From the NCBI GenBank assembly GCA_020025305.1, contig JAHHSG010000007.1:31963-95962 (forward strand): 64,000 nt of DNA, given 5' to 3'. Source of the stretch: Oscillospiraceae bacterium. Lineage in GTDB: Bacteria; Bacillota; Clostridia; Oscillospirales; Oscillospiraceae. The notes beneath the pieces were generated by a model. It was not told the DNA's origin. It ran no database searches and was given only the letters and a program-made list of their open reading frames with translations. A program made the position numbers and the translations under genes. Positions 40,135 to 48,410 of this stretch are shown here, piece after piece (positions within the stretch are counted from its first letter, which is position 1; the number at the start of each line of letters is the position of its first letter).

Positions 40135-41482
40135 GGCGCTTCTTCTCCTTCTCACAGGCTCGGTAAAAGTTAGTGGCAAAGTTCGGGTTGGCATAAAAAT
40201 GGAAATGAGGAAACCCTGCATAGAGGTGGCTATTGGCTACCACGCAGTCCCATTGCCTTCCCGTTATTTTTTCTGCTGTAAAGGTATCTCCGTTGTCAGT
40301 TGTGTCCCAGTGGTGAAATTCATGGGCAGGAATCGATTCCCCGGCGTGTGCCAGCATATTGTCCTCCCGCGCCGTTAACGTCACATAACCGAACCGGGAC
40401 AGCTTGCCCGTATCAAAACTATTTCCCGGCAAATAACCAACCATCGGAAAGCCTGCAATTTCCTCTGTCAGATACATAAACCCGCCGCACTCGGCAATGC
40501 AGGGTAATCCTCGCTGCAGCGCCTGTCGGAGTGCCCTGCGCATAGCCGTATTCTCACTAAGCTGCCGGGCATATAATTCCGGGTAACCGCCGCCTAAATA
40601 GAGCCCGTGTATATTCTCCGGAAGACACGGGTCTTCCAAGGGACTAAAGGGGAGCAATGCCGCTCCCATCTCATGAAGAAGCTCCAAACTATCCTCATAA
40701 TAAAAGCAAAATGCCCGATCTCTCGCTACAGCAATTCGGATTTGTTCTGTTTGCTGGGGAACGCTCACCGGTACATACGCCAGCGGCGGTGCCATTTCAC
40801 TTAGGGCCAGCAATCCGTCTATATCCAATGTCTTTTCCGCCTGCCGGGCAAGTGCCTGCATTTTCTCCCGTAAATCATCCACTTCTGCCGCCGTTACCAA
40901 GCCAAGATGACGGCTTTCCAGGCTGCACGCATCCATCGCAGGCAGAAATCCCAACGGTTTTACCCGACCGCCGAAATGCTCTTCTATGGTCTGCCGCAAT
41001 GCCTGATAGGTGGAGGCTGTGCTTCGATTAAGAATCACACCGCAGATATGATGATCCGGAAACAATGTCAGAAATCCCTTAATCGTTGCAATAACTGACA
41101 AGGAAACTCCCTTGCCATCTACAATCAGGACCACCGGGCTATCGGTGGCTTTTGCCACTTCATAGGAACTGGCTTTCGTGCTGGTTAACCCCATGCCGTC
41201 ATAATAGCCCATGACACCCTCGATGATGCTCACATGGCAATCCTGTGCATTTTTGGCCAGCAGATAGCGCAATGTGTTTTCCGAAAAGAAAAAGAGATCC
41301 AAATTGCCGCTTTTGGCCCCGATGATCTGGCTGTGGAACATGGGATCAATATAATCCGGGCCACACTTAAAAGCGCCCACTCGTAAGCCTCGATTCACCA
41401 ATGCCTGCAGCACGGCGCAGGTCACTGTGGTCTTACCGCAGCCACTGTTAGTCCCGGCAAATAGGAGCCTTGGCGTTTTCAT
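40127..41482 (-). CDS. cbiA: Cobyrinate a,c-diamide synthase CbiA
   Basis: Glutamine-dependent amidation of the a and c side chains. Nucleotide-binding N-domain AGTNSGCGKTTVTCAVL, FKCGPDYIDPMFH, and the amidotransferase domain with nucleophile in CIAECGGFMYLTEEI and the late His in EFHHWD. 451 aa. It overlaps the upstream ATPase gene by 35 bases, so the 3' end of that gene may be coupled. Confidence 0.96.
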   Translation of the reverse strand: MKTPRLLFAGTNSGCGKTTVTCAVLQALVNRGLRVGAFKCGPDYIDPMFHSQIIGAKSGNLDLFFFSENTLRYLLAKNAQDCHVSIIEGVMGYYDGMGLTSTKASSYEVAKATDSPVVLIVDGKGVSLSVIATIKGFLTLFPDHHICGVILNRSTASTYQALRQTIEEHFGGRVKPLGFLPAMDACSLESRHLGLVTAAEVDDLREKMQALARQAEKTLDIDGLLALSEMAPPLAYVPVSVPQQTEQIRIAVARDRAFCFYYEDSLELLHEMGAALLPFSPLEDPCLPENIHGLYLGGGYPELYARQLSENTAMRRALRQALQRGLPCIAECGGFMYLTEEIAGFPMVGYLPGNSFDTGKLSRFGYVTLTAREDNMLAHAGESIPAHEFHHWDTTDNGDTFTAEKITGRQWDCVVANSHLYAGFPHFHFYANPNFATNFYRACEKEKKRHD

Positions 41483-42623
41483 TTTTTCCTCCCATCTCCA
41501 CTTTGAAGAGTTCTTGTATGTCCGCAGCTGCTAACACCGGAATTCCACGTTGGCGTGCAAACTTCAGCAGCTCCCCATTTTGTCGATTCAATGTGCCCAC
41601 CGGGGTTCCTGCATCCATCACAACTTTGCATCTCCCCATCAGTTCCAAGGCCTCTTCATACAGTGCCTGGTCCATCACCTCGAATGCCGCCGCCGTCACC
41701 ACATGGTCGCTCAAATGCTCCGCCACACGATGATCTACATCGTTTTCAAATAGAATCCCCGTTGCAAAAGGAATCCCCTGTTTTTGCAGCGCACGATAGC
41801 AAGGGATACCGTATCCGCCGCCAGCTACCACAAATACCTGCGGTTCTCCTGCGCATTTGCCCAATTCCACACTGCCGAAAAGCTGATCATAAGAGCCACT
41901 TTCCATATCATACAGTGCCTCCATGCTGCCGTGTTCCAATATCTCCTCCGGCGTTCCAAATTGAGCAATGTGCTTGCCCTTGACACAGATCAGGTAATCG
42001 GAAATCTTTGCAGCCAAATCAATTTCATGGAGTGACATGATCACCGTGATCTGTTCCTCCCGTGCCATTGTCCGTAAAATCTCCAATAGCTCCACTTTGT
42101 ATCGAATATCCAAAAATGCAGTGGGTTCATCCAAAACGATGATCTTGGGCCGCTGACAGATCGCACGGGCCAGAACAATCCGCTGTTTTTGGCCATCTGA
42201 CAATGTAGAAAAATCACGCTCGGCCAGATCCAAAGCATGGACGCGCTCCATAGACGCATGAATGATTTGCTCATCTTCCTCCGTCAGCCTTCCCAGCATA
42301 TCGGTATACGGATATCGTCCCATAGCCACTACCTCGGCACAGGTGAGCAGCTCCGGGCGGGCATGCCCTGTAAAAGCTACTGCCACTTGCTTGGCCATCT
42401 GTTTTGCTGACCATTTTTCAATCTCCTGATTCTCAATGCTGATGCCTCCGCCTAACCGCTTCAGGTGGCGTGTCAGTGTTTTGAGAATCGTTGATTTTCC
42501 TGCGCCATTAGGGCCGATAAGTGTCAAGATCTTGCCTTTTTCAATTTCTATATTTATGTCCTCAATCAGGACGGTACCATCGTACCCCACCGCCAAGTGC
42601 CGGGTATTGAAATAGCTGTTCAT
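41448..42623 (-). CDS. Fec/Btu-type ABC ATPase with an extra C-terminal domain
   Basis: ATPase of the importer encoded by the next two upstream genes. The first ~255 aa are a normal FecE/BtuD ATPase: Walker A GPNGAGKST, signature LSDGQKQRIVLARAI (D in place of the usual G), Walker B IVLDEPTAFLDI, H-loop SLHEIDLA. It continues for about 130 aa as a Rossmann-like region (PQVFVVAGGGYGIPCYRALQ, GILFENDVDHRVAEHL, VVMDAGTPVGTLNRQN) that standard ATPases lack. The extension is of unknown function, perhaps a nucleotide- or corrinoid-responsive switch. It is encoded within the cobalamin operon and likely takes in corrinoids or cobalt chelates. Confidence 0.88.
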   Translation of the reverse strand: MNSYFNTRHLAVGYDGTVLIEDINIEIEKGKILTLIGPNGAGKSTILKTLTRHLKRLGGGISIENQEIEKWSAKQMAKQVAVAFTGHARPELLTCAEVVAMGRYPYTDMLGRLTEEDEQIIHASMERVHALDLAERDFSTLSDGQKQRIVLARAICQRPKIIVLDEPTAFLDIRYKVELLEILRTMAREEQITVIMSLHEIDLAAKISDYLICVKGKHIAQFGTPEEILEHGSMEALYDMESGSYDQLFGSVELGKCAGEPQVFVVAGGGYGIPCYRALQKQGIPFATGILFENDVDHRVAEHLSDHVVTAAAFEVMDQALYEEALELMGRCKVVMDAGTPVGTLNRQNGELLKFARQRGIPVLAAADIQELFKVEMGGKNENAKAPICRD

Positions 42624-42624
42624 C

Positions 42625-43740
42625 CTAAGCCACTTGCCCCTTTCTGCGCTTGACCATCATATAGATCACAACCGGTGCGCCAAAGACCGCCGTAACTGTC
42701 CCCACAGAAAGTTCTGTGGGCGAAAACACCGTTCTTGCAATCAAATCACAAAACACGGTAAATACGGCGCCGCACAGAAATGTGGCTGGAATCACGTGGG
42801 AAGGTCTTGATGATTGAAGCAGCGTCCGGGTAATGTGCGGCACGGCAATGCCCACAAAGGAGATAGGTCCCGCCAACGCCGTCACACAGGCGGAGAGCAG
42901 ACTGGAGAGCAAAATGAGCATCAGGCGGAATACTTTGATATGGATCCCAATACTACGGGCGTATTCCTCCCCCATCGCATAGGCACTGATCGGCTTTGAA
43001 AGAAGCCATGTCGCCGCCAGCCCCGGCAGACAGACAAGCATCGCCAACCCTACATTTTCCCAATCGGCGCCGGAAAAAGAGCCCATGGACCAGTTCGTCA
43101 GGCTGGCAATATCATAATCATGGGCAAAGGCCACCACAAAGTCCGTGACGGCACCGCAAATATAGCCCACCATCACTCCAACAACCAGCAACATGGACAT
43201 TTGGTGTACCCGTTGGGAAAATAGAAGTACGACAGAAGTAGTCAGGAGTGCACCTGCAAAGCCTGCCAAAATCATCATACCGCTGCTGAGAGTTCCTATA
43301 TGAGGCGTCACAAAAACCAGCACAACCCCCACCACCATCTTGGCCCCGGAGGAAATCCCCAAAATAAAGGGGCCTGCAATGGGATTTTGGAAAAACACCT
43401 GGAGGAGGAATCCAGATACGGACAGTGCGCCGCCCAAAACAGCTGCCAACAGCATCCGTGGGATCCGGATGCTAAAGAGAATCTGACTCTGTGTGGACGC
43501 ATGAATCACTTGCTCCAATTCTTCGGCACAGCTGTTGCGGGTAAATAGATTAATCACGCTGTAACGGATACCGTCCCAGACAATGCGCAGCACCTCCCCC
43601 GCAGAAATAGGCACGGAGCCTATATTCACGTTCATGAGAAGGCCTAACACCAGCAGTCCCATCATCAGCAGCATAACAAGCGTGAATCGTCCTCTTTGAT
43701 TCAGTTCTACCGCGTCATACGCTCTCTTGCAACGACTCAT
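42625..43740 (-). CDS. Fec/Btu-type ABC permease
   Basis: FecCD/BtuC-family permease, 371 aa, about ten hydrophobic segments. Conserved stretches: RIPRMLLAAVLGGALSVSGF, NPIAGPFILGISSGAKM and AGPISFVGIAVPHITR (coupling loop). It adjoins the ATPase gene with one base between them and works with the upstream binding protein. Confidence 0.93.
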   Translation of the reverse strand: MSRCKRAYDAVELNQRGRFTLVMLLMMGLLVLGLLMNVNIGSVPISAGEVLRIVWDGIRYSVINLFTRNSCAEELEQVIHASTQSQILFSIRIPRMLLAAVLGGALSVSGFLLQVFFQNPIAGPFILGISSGAKMVVGVVLVFVTPHIGTLSSGMMILAGFAGALLTTSVVLLFSQRVHQMSMLLVVGVMVGYICGAVTDFVVAFAHDYDIASLTNWSMGSFSGADWENVGLAMLVCLPGLAATWLLSKPISAYAMGEEYARSIGIHIKVFRLMLILLSSLLSACVTALAGPISFVGIAVPHITRTLLQSSRPSHVIPATFLCGAVFTVFCDLIARTVFSPTELSVGTVTAVFGAPVVIYMMVKRRKGQVA

Positions 43741-43777
43741 ACTCTCTCTTCCTCCGCCAACGATCTATGGCACTGCA

Positions 43778-44914
43778 TCATTTCAGGCGATAGAAATAAG
43801 GCACCTCATCCTGCTGATCCGCCTGACCGGAAAAGATCTGATGGAAGCTCTGCACCATTACCCCCAGATCTGTGGTACTTTGATGCATATTTTCCCGGCC
43901 GCACCAAACATTTCCATTTTGTACCGCCTTCATCTCCTGCAACAGCTTGTTCTTTTGCAGCAGTTCATCCATTCCGCTCAATTCACCTTCAGTCGTGCTG
44001 TTATAAATAATATAATCTGCATCCTTTGCCGCTGCAAAAAATGCCTCCATCTCCATTTTATTGGTGGAGGAATCACGCTGCGGTGCATCTTCACTATTGA
44101 AAATATACTTGGCACCAGCCAGCTCAATCATCTTGCTGACATAATCATCCGCTTGGGGAGCCACGGCCACACCATCACTGGTGATGTAGAAATAAGCCAC
44201 TGTTTTCCCGGTATTCTCTTCAGCGAGTACTGTATTGAGGTAATCCACCTGCTTTTGGAAGGCTTCCTCCGCCTTTTCTTCTTCATTCAAAAGGGCACCA
44301 TACAGCTTGATCCACTCGGCGCGTCCTAACGGATGAGACTCCAGGCTGGAGCAGTCTACCAGCACGCCAATCCCCAGCTCACGAAGCTTCTCTTTGACTT
44401 CCGGGACACGATCCACCATGGTGGACTCGATGGCCAGAGGACATTTCCGCTCCATCATCAGTTCATAATCAGGTTCGCTGTACTTTCCGGCAAAGGTAAT
44501 TCTCCCCTCTGCCATAGCATCTACAGCGCAAGAAATATGCCAGGAACTCTGCTTGGTACCGGTGAGCGTGATGGCATCTACCCGATCTAAAACATCAAAA
44601 AAAGACATGGCTGAACTGGCCGCCAGATAGAGATTCTCCACCGGCTGCTGGATACATGTCATATCTTCCGGCAAGTCCTTCGGACTCTCTTTTCCCTCAG
44701 GAATGACCAAGAATCGACCACCATCCGCCATGGAAATCATTTTAAATCCATCCTGGTAATAGTCCACCGAAAAACCAGTGGCATACTTCAGCTCCATCCG
44801 ACGAATCGGCTCGGTGCTGTCATTGCTCCCCGCAGGATTACCGGCCGGTGTGCAGCCGCACATCAGACAGATCAGCAGCAGTAATGCCAGTCCACTTTTG
44901 ACCATCTTTTTCAT
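43778..44914 (-). CDS. Fec/Btu-type substrate-binding lipoprotein
   Basis: Captures the ligand for the adjacent permease/ATPase. 378 aa with a lipoprotein signal (SGLALLLLICLMCGCTPAG; lipobox cysteine in LMCGC) and the two-lobe periplasmic-binding fold (AASSAMSFFDVLDRVDAITL, ADYIIYNSTTEGELSGMDEL). ATG 44914 starts the signal peptide; an upstream in-frame ATG at 44935 overlaps the cbiK stop but adds only seven residues. Encoded in the cobalamin operon right after cbiK, so a corrinoid or cobalt complex is the likely ligand. Confidence 0.9.
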   Translation of the reverse strand: MKKMVKSGLALLLLICLMCGCTPAGNPAGSNDSTEPIRRMELKYATGFSVDYYQDGFKMISMADGGRFLVIPEGKESPKDLPEDMTCIQQPVENLYLAASSAMSFFDVLDRVDAITLTGTKQSSWHISCAVDAMAEGRITFAGKYSEPDYELMMERKCPLAIESTMVDRVPEVKEKLRELGIGVLVDCSSLESHPLGRAEWIKLYGALLNEEEKAEEAFQKQVDYLNTVLAEENTGKTVAYFYITSDGVAVAPQADDYVSKMIELAGAKYIFNSEDAPQRDSSTNKMEMEAFFAAAKDADYIIYNSTTEGELSGMDELLQKNKLLQEMKAVQNGNVWCGRENMHQSTTDLGVMVQSFHQIFSGQADQQDEVPYFYRLK

Positions 44915-44934
44915 AAATTCTCTTTCTCCTTTCA

Positions 44935-45831
44935 TTAAGCTTCGTTGAAAACAGCAGCTTCACCAACGTGGCGAATAAACATATCCTTAATGCCGCGGTA
45001 TTCTCCCATCCCCTTTAAAACAGGAATCACCTCGAAGCCTTCCTGCTCGAACTGACTCTTCCACGACTTCTCGTCGCTGCCTGCCATATCGTTGTTTGCG
45101 TGGTCGCCGGCCACAATCATCAAAGGCAGCAGCACTACCTTTTTTGCGCCACAGGCTTTAACACAGGCCATGACATCATCCAAAGCAGGTTTGGCTTCAA
45201 CGGTTCCCACAAAATGCTGCTTACAACCGCATTCTATCAATGTCTGCTGCATTCGCGCATAGGCTGCATTCGCCTCATGCCTCGTACCATGCCCCATCCA
45301 CACAATCGCCGTATCTTCTCCCTCATAACCTGCCGTCTCTTTCGAAAGGATATGAGCCAATTCCCGATAGTCTTTCTCCGTCTCCAACAGGGGGGCGCCA
45401 ATCGACAAATGTGCAAAACGCTGCCGGAAAACGGAGACTTCTTGCACCATTTTATCGTACTCAAAGCCCGGCGTCACATGAATAGACTGTACGACCACCT
45501 CCTGGATGCCGTCCTCTGCCAAACGTTTCATGGCCTCCTCTACCGTATCCACCACGATTCCATCCCGTTCCCTCAGTGTGCGGATAACGATTTGACTGGT
45601 AAACGCCCGCCGTACTTCCCAGTCAGGATAAGCCTCCTGCAGTGCCTTTTCAATGGCACCAATGGTTTTCCTGCAGGTGTCATGATAGCTGGTTCCAAAA
45701 CTGACCACTAAAATTGCCTTTTTTTTGGAAGAAGGATGCACCTGCGCCTTTTTTATGCTTTTGTAAACCGATAAGGCACACAGTGCCGCACCGGTAAGTG
45801 CCAAAGCGCCAATTTTTACTTTTCTTTTCAT
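44935..45831 (-). CDS. cbiK: Sirohydrochlorin cobaltochelatase CbiK with N-terminal membrane anchor
   Basis: Inserts cobalt into sirohydrochlorin, committing it to corrin synthesis. ILVVSFGTSYHDTCRKTIGA opens the catalytic domain; the two metal-site His are in VQSIHVTPGFEYDKM and MIVAGDHANNDMAGSD. The start at 45831 gives an N-terminal hydrophobic segment (KIGALALTGAALCALSVYKS) not found in standard CbiK, which suggests a membrane anchor or export. It is the first gene of the operon and lies directly behind a cobalamin riboswitch and terminator. Confidence 0.93.
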   Translation of the reverse strand: MKRKVKIGALALTGAALCALSVYKSIKKAQVHPSSKKKAILVVSFGTSYHDTCRKTIGAIEKALQEAYPDWEVRRAFTSQIVIRTLRERDGIVVDTVEEAMKRLAEDGIQEVVVQSIHVTPGFEYDKMVQEVSVFRQRFAHLSIGAPLLETEKDYRELAHILSKETAGYEGEDTAIVWMGHGTRHEANAAYARMQQTLIECGCKQHFVGTVEAKPALDDVMACVKACGAKKVVLLPLMIVAGDHANNDMAGSDEKSWKSQFEQEGFEVIPVLKGMGEYRGIKDMFIRHVGEAAVFNEA

Positions 45832-45917
45832 GTTCTCCCTCCATAACTTTTTTCCGGCCACCGTATTTCCTATGCGATACACGGAAGCCTATGCTTGCTT
45901 ACTACTCCCTATTGGTC

Positions 45918-45956
45918 AAAATAAAAGCTGCAGCAATTCCCAAGAATTGCCGCAGC
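45918..45956 (-). terminator. Intrinsic terminator in the cbiK leader (riboswitch expression platform)
   Basis: Minus strand GCTGCGGCAATTC / GAATTGCTGCAGC with one mismatch, followed by TTTTATTTT, between the riboswitch and cbiK. It fits ligand-controlled premature termination. Confidence 0.88.
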
Positions 45957-46011
45957 CGTTTTTCTGCGCAAAATTGCTGATTTTACCCAAAACCTACAAT
46001 ATACAATACAT

Positions 46012-46196
46012 TTGAGCAGGTCTCCTGACTAACGTATCAACAGCTTGACACAGCCTTCTCGGGAAATTTTCCCAATGACCGACTTTCGTCATATGCAAAG
46101 CCTACACGCTTACAGTGGCGGCACCGTTCCGGATTTTCACCGAATTCTCTATGATCTGCTGGCTCCAGACAAGTTCAGCAGCACTCAAATATCTGA
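46012..46196 (-). promoter_or_regulatory. Cobalamin riboswitch controlling the cbiK-to-cobQ operon
   Basis: Read on the minus strand, the aptamer shows GGTGAAAATCCGGAACGG, GCCGCCACTGTAAGCG, GGTCATTGGGAAAATTTC with CGAGAAGGC, and the closing B12 box AGTCAGGAGACCTGC. These are the conserved blocks of the adenosylcobalamin riboswitch in the expected order. It is followed by an intrinsic terminator, so cobalamin should switch the operon off. Confidence 0.95.
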
Positions 46197-46419
46197 TTTA
46201 TTTATATGAAAATAATATCCTTTTTTGTAAACTCTGTCAAGTCATTTATCGCTAGATTTCGATTGCTTTTAATTTACCCCCTTCCATATAGATTGTATTA
46301 TACGGCACTTCTCATACGCTTATATCCTCTAATTTCCCGGATATATAGGAAAAACGCACCCCTTGACTAAAATTTCGCAATATGCTACACTGTTAGCGCG
46401 GAGGCCGTGTATACGTACC

Positions 46420-46636
46420 ATACAACATTGTATCAGGTACACGGCTGAACAAGGGAATGGGGATAGTACCCCAGTGAGAGATCTTCACAGGTCTCTTTGG
46501 ATTACCGTCGCTGTGAGTATTTGAGAGGTTTGTTCGTCGGTGAAAGCCGGTCATTGGGAAACTGAGAAGGCAGAACAAATTTCGCCCGCACCGCAATGCG
46601 GATAGAATACAACTCAGAAGACCTACCGCACAACAT
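46420..46636 (+). promoter_or_regulatory. Divergent cobalamin riboswitch controlling the lipoprotein/importer/chelatase operon
   Basis: Plus strand: CAGGTACACGGCTGAACAAG then GGGAATGGGG, a GGGG/CCCC hairpin, CCGTCGCTGTGAG in place of the usual GCCACTG block, GGTGAAAGCCGGTCATTGGG with AAACTGAGAAGGC, and the closing ACTCAGAAGACCTACC. The core order is that of the cobalamin riboswitch, but the P5/P6 region is enlarged (AGAGATCTTCACAGGTCTCT). It is followed by a terminator hairpin at 46654. The 5' boundary is approximate. Confidence 0.85.
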
Positions 46637-46653
46637 GTATATCAACCTGAATC

Positions 46654-46696
46654 GGTTATGGTGATATGCTTTTGCATCGCCATAGCCGTTTTTTTA
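46654..46696 (+). terminator. Intrinsic terminator in the leader of the lipoprotein gene (riboswitch expression platform)
   Basis: GGTTATGGTGATATGC / GCATCGCCATAGCC with a TTTT loop, then TTTTTTT, 18 bases past the end of the riboswitch and 58 before the start codon. Confidence 0.88.
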
Positions 46697-46753
46697 TTCT
46701 TTTGCACTGAAAGCGGTACTATGGCCCGGACTTTAAAAAAGGAGAAAGGTACT

Positions 46754-47278
46754 ATGAAAAAACTCACCGCTATCATTTTGTCAGCAGCTCTCATCTTGGC
46801 TCTGGCAGCCTGTGGAACGACCGACGATTCCAAGACGAAGGACAATGCCGAGGGCAAAATCAAATTAGAAGAAAACAATGGAATTTTAGAGGCAACTGAT
46901 GTAGAAGGAAGTCCTCTGAAGGATTGCGGCATTCATGTGCAGGTCAATACCGCCGATGGTACTGTCACCTTTATTAAAACGGACAGTAACGGCAAAGACA
47001 CCACGGAATACTACAAATTTACCCCTGCCAAAAAGGAAGTAGAGCAGTATTACTACGTCTCCATGATGGGCACCGGTTTTTACTATTATTTTGATCTGGA
47101 CGCCGGCGAAATGGTGCGCATGGAGGACAAGGATCACAACGATTCCACCCAATCAGCCAAGGATGGTGGGCGCTTTGATGGCCCGGCAAAGGCCTTGAAG
47201 GCAGATGTTTCTGCATTACAGACCTATTTTGAAACAACCTTTGGCATGTCTATCGCTGACGCAGCGGCAGGTAAATAA
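46754..47278 (+). CDS. Small lipoprotein of unknown family, cobalamin-riboswitch controlled
   Basis: 174 aa. Signal peptide and lipobox (KKLTAIILSAALILALAACG, cleavage before Cys), then a charged linker (TTDDSKTKDNAEGK) and a compact beta-rich domain (GTVTFIKTDSNGKDTTEYYK, YYYVSMMGTGFYYYFDLDAG). No family recognised. The start at 46754 follows GGAGAAAGG; an upstream in-frame ATG lies in the leader hairpin. As the first gene after a B12 riboswitch and before an importer, it could be an extracellular corrinoid- or tetrapyrrole-binding protein; that is inference. Confidence 0.8.
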   Translation: MKKLTAIILSAALILALAACGTTDDSKTKDNAEGKIKLEENNGILEATDVEGSPLKDCGIHVQVNTADGTVTFIKTDSNGKDTTEYYKFTPAKKEVEQYYYVSMMGTGFYYYFDLDAGEMVRMEDKDHNDSTQSAKDGGRFDGPAKALKADVSALQTYFETTFGMSIADAAAGK

Positions 47279-47290
47279 ATAACACTTCAA

Positions 47291-47345
47291 AAGCCAGATG
47301 CCGCGTTGGAATTGGATTTCTTATGCGCATCTGGCTTGCTTTTTT
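47291..47345 (+). terminator. Hairpin and T run between the lipoprotein and importer genes (partial terminator)
   Basis: AAGCCAGATGCCGC / GCGCATCTGGCTT stem with one interruption, then GCTTTTTT. Read-through would be needed for the importer genes, so the lipoprotein is probably made in excess over the transporter, as binding proteins often are. Confidence 0.75.
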
Positions 47346-47363
47346 AGAAGAGAGGAACATTTT

Positions 47364-48410
47364 ATGAAAAAATTGATTGTGCTCATTGTCAGCATTGCGC
47401 TGTGCTTTGCCCTGCTCCCCGGGTGCAGCAGCAGTGATATGGGGCTTGGCGTAACGAATGGCTCCGATGAAAACCGGGAAAACATCATCCACTGCGTGGG
47501 CTCGTATGATGAAGGCGGGCTGAAAGTTGTGGACTATTTCGGAGATGAAACCGTATTAGAACAGCCGCCGCAGCGTGTGGCTGTTGTGTCCGGAACACCC
47601 TTGAATATTTGGTACGATTTGGGCGGTAAATCCGTATGCACTTCCAATATTGCCGACGGCAATATTAAGCTGGTCAAGGAACACGCCGAAGAAATGCTGA
47701 ATCTGCCTGTAGTGGGTGCGGTTTACGCCTTGGATATGGAAGCCGTTGTAGCACAGGACCCTGATCTGATCATCACGCAGGCCGGTGTCCAAACGGAGGC
47801 CACAGCCGCTTTGCGCGAAATGGGATATCCGGTTATTTCTGTGCTCCCCCGCTCTTTCCAGGATGTTGTGGAACTCTATCAGGCTTTCGGCTCCATCCTT
47901 GGAAAGGAGGATGTCGCCGCTCAACGAGTCGACCGTTTGACCACTGAGCGTAATACCTATATTGAAAAAGCCCCTAAAGACGGCAAAAGTGTCGTCATCC
48001 TCTATCTGACCGCAAGCGCCCTATCTGTCAAATTGGACAACAGCATTGCCGGCGAAGTGGCCAACAGCCTGCATATCCGAAATATTGCCTCCAATCTCCC
48101 GCCGGACTCCATTGGTTCTGAAACCACCCCTCTGGATATTGAATATATCGTTCAGCAAAACCCGGATATGATTCTGGTCACCAGCATGATTGGTTCCAAC
48201 GAGCTGGCCGTAGAAACCATGGAAAAACATTTTGCACAAAACCAGGCTTGGCAAACCGTCCCCGCCGTTGCTGCCGGCCAAGTATATTATCTGCCGCAGG
48301 ACTATTTTCTTTATAACGCCGGTCCTTATTACGATGAGGGAATCCACTATATGGCCTGCACCGTTTATCCTGAAATCTTCGGAGAAGTGAGTACGTGGTA
48401 TGCGGAATAA
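47364..48410 (+). CDS. Fec/Btu-type substrate-binding lipoprotein (second importer)
   Basis: 348 aa; lipobox at LCFALLPGCSSS. The domain QRVAVVSGTPLNIWYDLGGK, EAVVAQDPDLIITQAGVQTE and NPDMILVTSMIGS is the typical two-lobe fold of iron-siderophore/cobalamin binding proteins. The start at 47364 follows GAGAGG. It lies 18 bases past the partial terminator and overlaps the permease gene by 11 bases. Confidence 0.9.
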   Translation: MKKLIVLIVSIALCFALLPGCSSSDMGLGVTNGSDENRENIIHCVGSYDEGGLKVVDYFGDETVLEQPPQRVAVVSGTPLNIWYDLGGKSVCTSNIADGNIKLVKEHAEEMLNLPVVGAVYALDMEAVVAQDPDLIITQAGVQTEATAALREMGYPVISVLPRSFQDVVELYQAFGSILGKEDVAAQRVDRLTTERNTYIEKAPKDGKSVVILYLTASALSVKLDNSIAGEVANSLHIRNIASNLPPDSIGSETTPLDIEYIVQQNPDMILVTSMIGSNELAVETMEKHFAQNQAWQTVPAVAAGQVYYLPQDYFLYNAGPYYDEGIHYMACTVYPEIFGEVSTWYAE

